Source: Auanema rhodensis (taxonomy: Eukaryota > Nematoda > Chromadorea > Rhabditida > Rhabditidae). From it: a stretch of DNA of 64,000 nucleotides. Shown here one piece after another: positions 63,890 through 64,000 of the stretch (position 1 is the first letter of the stretch; each line of letters starts with the position of its first letter). The notes below the pieces were generated by a model. The model was not told the DNA's origin. It ran no database searches and worked only from the letters and a program-made list of their open reading frames with translations. Made by a program: the position numbers and the translations under genes. The DNA lies in contig CAXKVF010000074.1 of assembly GCA_964057225.1 (NCBI GenBank), forward strand, positions 806,001 through 870,000. The letters are read 5' to 3'.

Positions 63890-64000
63890 GTGCTAATTAA
63901 ATGTACACGTGATGTGCACTTGGTATGTAACTCGCTTCACGTGAAAGATAAAGAGATGCGGTTTTCAAAATTAGATTCCCCATGTCCATATTAGTCTAAA
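63890..64000 (+). repeat. Partial monomer at right window edge
   Basis: The last copy begins with gtgctaatta (g for a at position 1, also seen in the copy starting at 60194) and runs through position 111 before the window ends. It is cut by the window, not by a biological boundary, so the array continues to the right. The first four bases of the window (attt) are the end of a preceding copy, so it also continues to the left. Confidence 0.95.

Larger units (their letters stand above)
1..64000. repeat. 176-bp satellite DNA array (candidate centromeric satellite)
   Basis: The whole window is a head-to-tail tandem array. The word atgctaatta (or a one-base variant) marks each unit; successive starts are 176 bp apart (5, 181, 357, 533, 709 and so on), giving 363 full units plus a partial one. 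Start phase is 5 modulo 176 up to about 16 kb, 4 to about 27.8 kb, 3 to about 51 kb and 2 afterwards, so only three net 1-bp deletions occur. No inversion, insertion or unique sequence breaks the array. Neighbouring copies usually differ at 0-4 sites. In the consensus every frame of both strands meets a stop at least once per monomer, and the longest open stretch across junctions is about 36 codons, so the array does not code. Length near one nucleosome repeat, AT-richness and HOR structure suggest a centromeric or pericentromeric role; this is inference. The family is not recognised. Confidence 0.98.

Noticed and set aside
1-64000. CRISPR array
   Set aside because: Repeats are contiguous 176-bp units with no unique spacers; every part of the unit is repeated.
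1-64000. Gene for a repetitive protein
   Set aside because: 176 is not a multiple of three and the consensus has stops in all three frames of both strands in each unit; the longest open stretch is about 36 codons. The 528-bp trimer keeps frame but keeps the stops too.
1-64000. Canonical CENP-B box
   Set aside because: No TTCG....A..CGGG pattern or its complement is present; CGGG does not occur in the consensus, and TTCG appears only in a50g and c33 variants.
1-64000. Bacterial or plasmid iteron origin
   Set aside because: Iterons are about 17-22 bp in short sets; here the unit is 176 bp over at least 64 kb with HOR structure.
1-64000. Transposon or retroelement insertion
   Set aside because: Phase tracking through the whole window leaves no room for inserted sequence; only three single-base deletions occur.
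1-64000. Known satellites: primate alpha, Arabidopsis/Brassica 176-180 bp, maize knob 180 bp, CentC/CentO
   Set aside because: Unit length is similar but the words I remember from these families are absent; only a database search could exclude related families.

Overview
The window is one uninterrupted tandem satellite DNA array. From base 5 to base 63889 I count 363 complete head-to-tail copies of an AT-rich monomer, with a partial copy (63890-64000) at the right edge and 4 bases of another at the left edge. The unit is 176 bp. All copies are in the same orientation, and the phase changes only three times, each time by a 1-bp deletion (near 16020, 27811 and 50978). There is no protein-coding gene, RNA gene, mobile element or unique sequence in the 64 kb, and both ends of the array lie outside the window.

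A megabase-style, strongly homogenised satellite with a nucleosome-sized unit points to a eukaryotic chromosome, most likely centromeric or pericentromeric heterochromatin (inference). I do not recognise the family: it does not look like primate alpha satellite, Arabidopsis/Brassica centromere repeats, the maize/rice CentC/CentO type or the maize 180-bp knob repeat as I remember them. Plant or animal cannot be decided from the sequence. The consensus is about 32% GC and has five CpG sites per unit, which is not depleted.

Numbering each monomer from the word atgctaatta, the unit contains three ACGTGA boxes (starts 18, 50 and 161), a perfect 10-bp palindrome around CACGTG (47-56), a CATGGT-A-ACCATG inverted repeat (136-148), an AT-only inverted repeat across the monomer junction (169 to 12 of the next copy), and an A/T-tract segment (109-123). 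All common polymorphisms lie between positions 50 and 158; the other part (159 to 49 of the next copy) carries only rare variants.

The variants allow the copies to be ordered into irregular, nested higher-order repeats (HORs). Left part (1-22 kb): a 21-monomer duplication, a block present three times, and repeated 8- to 12-monomer cassettes. Middle (22-44 kb): a very recent duplication of about 4 kb, a second copy of the 16-18 kb cassette carried to 27-30 kb together with its private 1-bp deletion, then pentamer (880 bp) repeats and shorter cassettes. Right part (44-64 kb): dimers, trimers, a hexamer (1056 bp) duplication and a 12-monomer duplication, with a pocket of unusually diverged copies at 50.3-51.4 kb. 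Several monomers are mosaics of two neighbouring types, the expected trace of unequal exchange or gene conversion. These HOR maps come from reading diagnostic variants by eye, so block edges are good to about one monomer and small differences may have been missed.
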